24,290 bases of DNA from an uncultured Lachnobacterium sp. GTDB taxonomy: Bacteria; Bacillota; Clostridia; Lachnospirales; Lachnospiraceae. The stretch spans positions 1 through 24,290 of the forward strand of contig CAMFPD010000010.1 of the NCBI GenBank assembly GCA_945971355.1, in the 5' to 3' direction. Below the pieces are notes generated by a model, which saw only the letters and a list, made by a program, of their open reading frames with translations, did not search any database and was not told where the DNA came from. A program made the position numbers and the translations under genes. The stretch's first letter is position 1; each line of letters opens with the position of its first letter. Shown here piece after piece: positions 24,224-24,290 of the stretch.

Positions 24224-24290
24224 AGGTTATGGTGAAATTTGATGGTAGGTTTTTTGACAGTTGTGGGGAGATATCCTATCGATAAGTTGG

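Noticed and set aside
24254..24282. Promoter at the right edge (TTGACA with TATCGA 17 bp downstream)
   Set aside because: The -35 is perfect but the -10 matches only three of six bases, and no downstream gene is visible within the window.

Overview
The window looks like a chromosomal segment of a motile, low-GC, Gram-positive anaerobe, most likely a Lachnospiraceae member of the Butyrivibrio/Pseudobutyrivibrio/Roseburia kind. The grounds are a dipicolinate synthase B gene (spore pathway), RecD2, a Firmicutes-type LexA box, an mreB/mbl-flgF-flgG-flgJ block resembling Bacillus mbl-flhO-flhP, and AT-rich intergenic DNA with clear sigma-A promoters. The genus is an inference. All but one of the genes run on the + strand, and no transposase, phage gene, rRNA, tRNA or CRISPR array was seen.

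Layout. 1-464: 3' end of dpaB. 527-781 (minus): a small TSCPD-domain protein, convergent with dpaB and divergent from secA. 1015-3585: secA. 3861-5531 and 5721-7856: a methyl-accepting chemotaxis protein and a multi-membrane-pass diguanylate cyclase, two signalling genes each with its own start region. 8033-13007: uvrB and uvrA behind a LexA operator, separated by an array of 14-bp tandem repeats. 13179-14177: mreB/mbl with its own promoter and terminator. 14347-16370: flgF, flgG and a FlgJ-like rod-binding gene behind a sigma-D (sigma-28) flagellar promoter. 16771-19571: recD2 and a GNAT protein with a C-terminal membrane anchor. 19728-24043: carA-carB, overlapping by one base, behind a leader containing an apparent intrinsic terminator.

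How the genes relate. Most are housekeeping functions: protein export, nucleotide excision repair, recombination repair, cell shape, flagellar rod assembly, and carbamoyl phosphate for pyrimidines and arginine. The repair genes appear SOS-controlled, the rod genes sigma-D-controlled, and carAB possibly attenuated.

The main undescribed-looking element is a pair of about 165-bp imperfect palindromes at 16459-16624 and 24063-24223. They lie in opposite orientation and share a central 19-nt identical segment, while paired positions in their stems differ in a compensatory way. The first copy sits inside a larger 314-bp inverted repeat whose left end supplies the flgJ stop codon. This looks like a dispersed structured repeat, either a MITE-like element or a structured RNA/terminator family. 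The other unusual features are the uvrB-uvrA tandem array and the carA leader.
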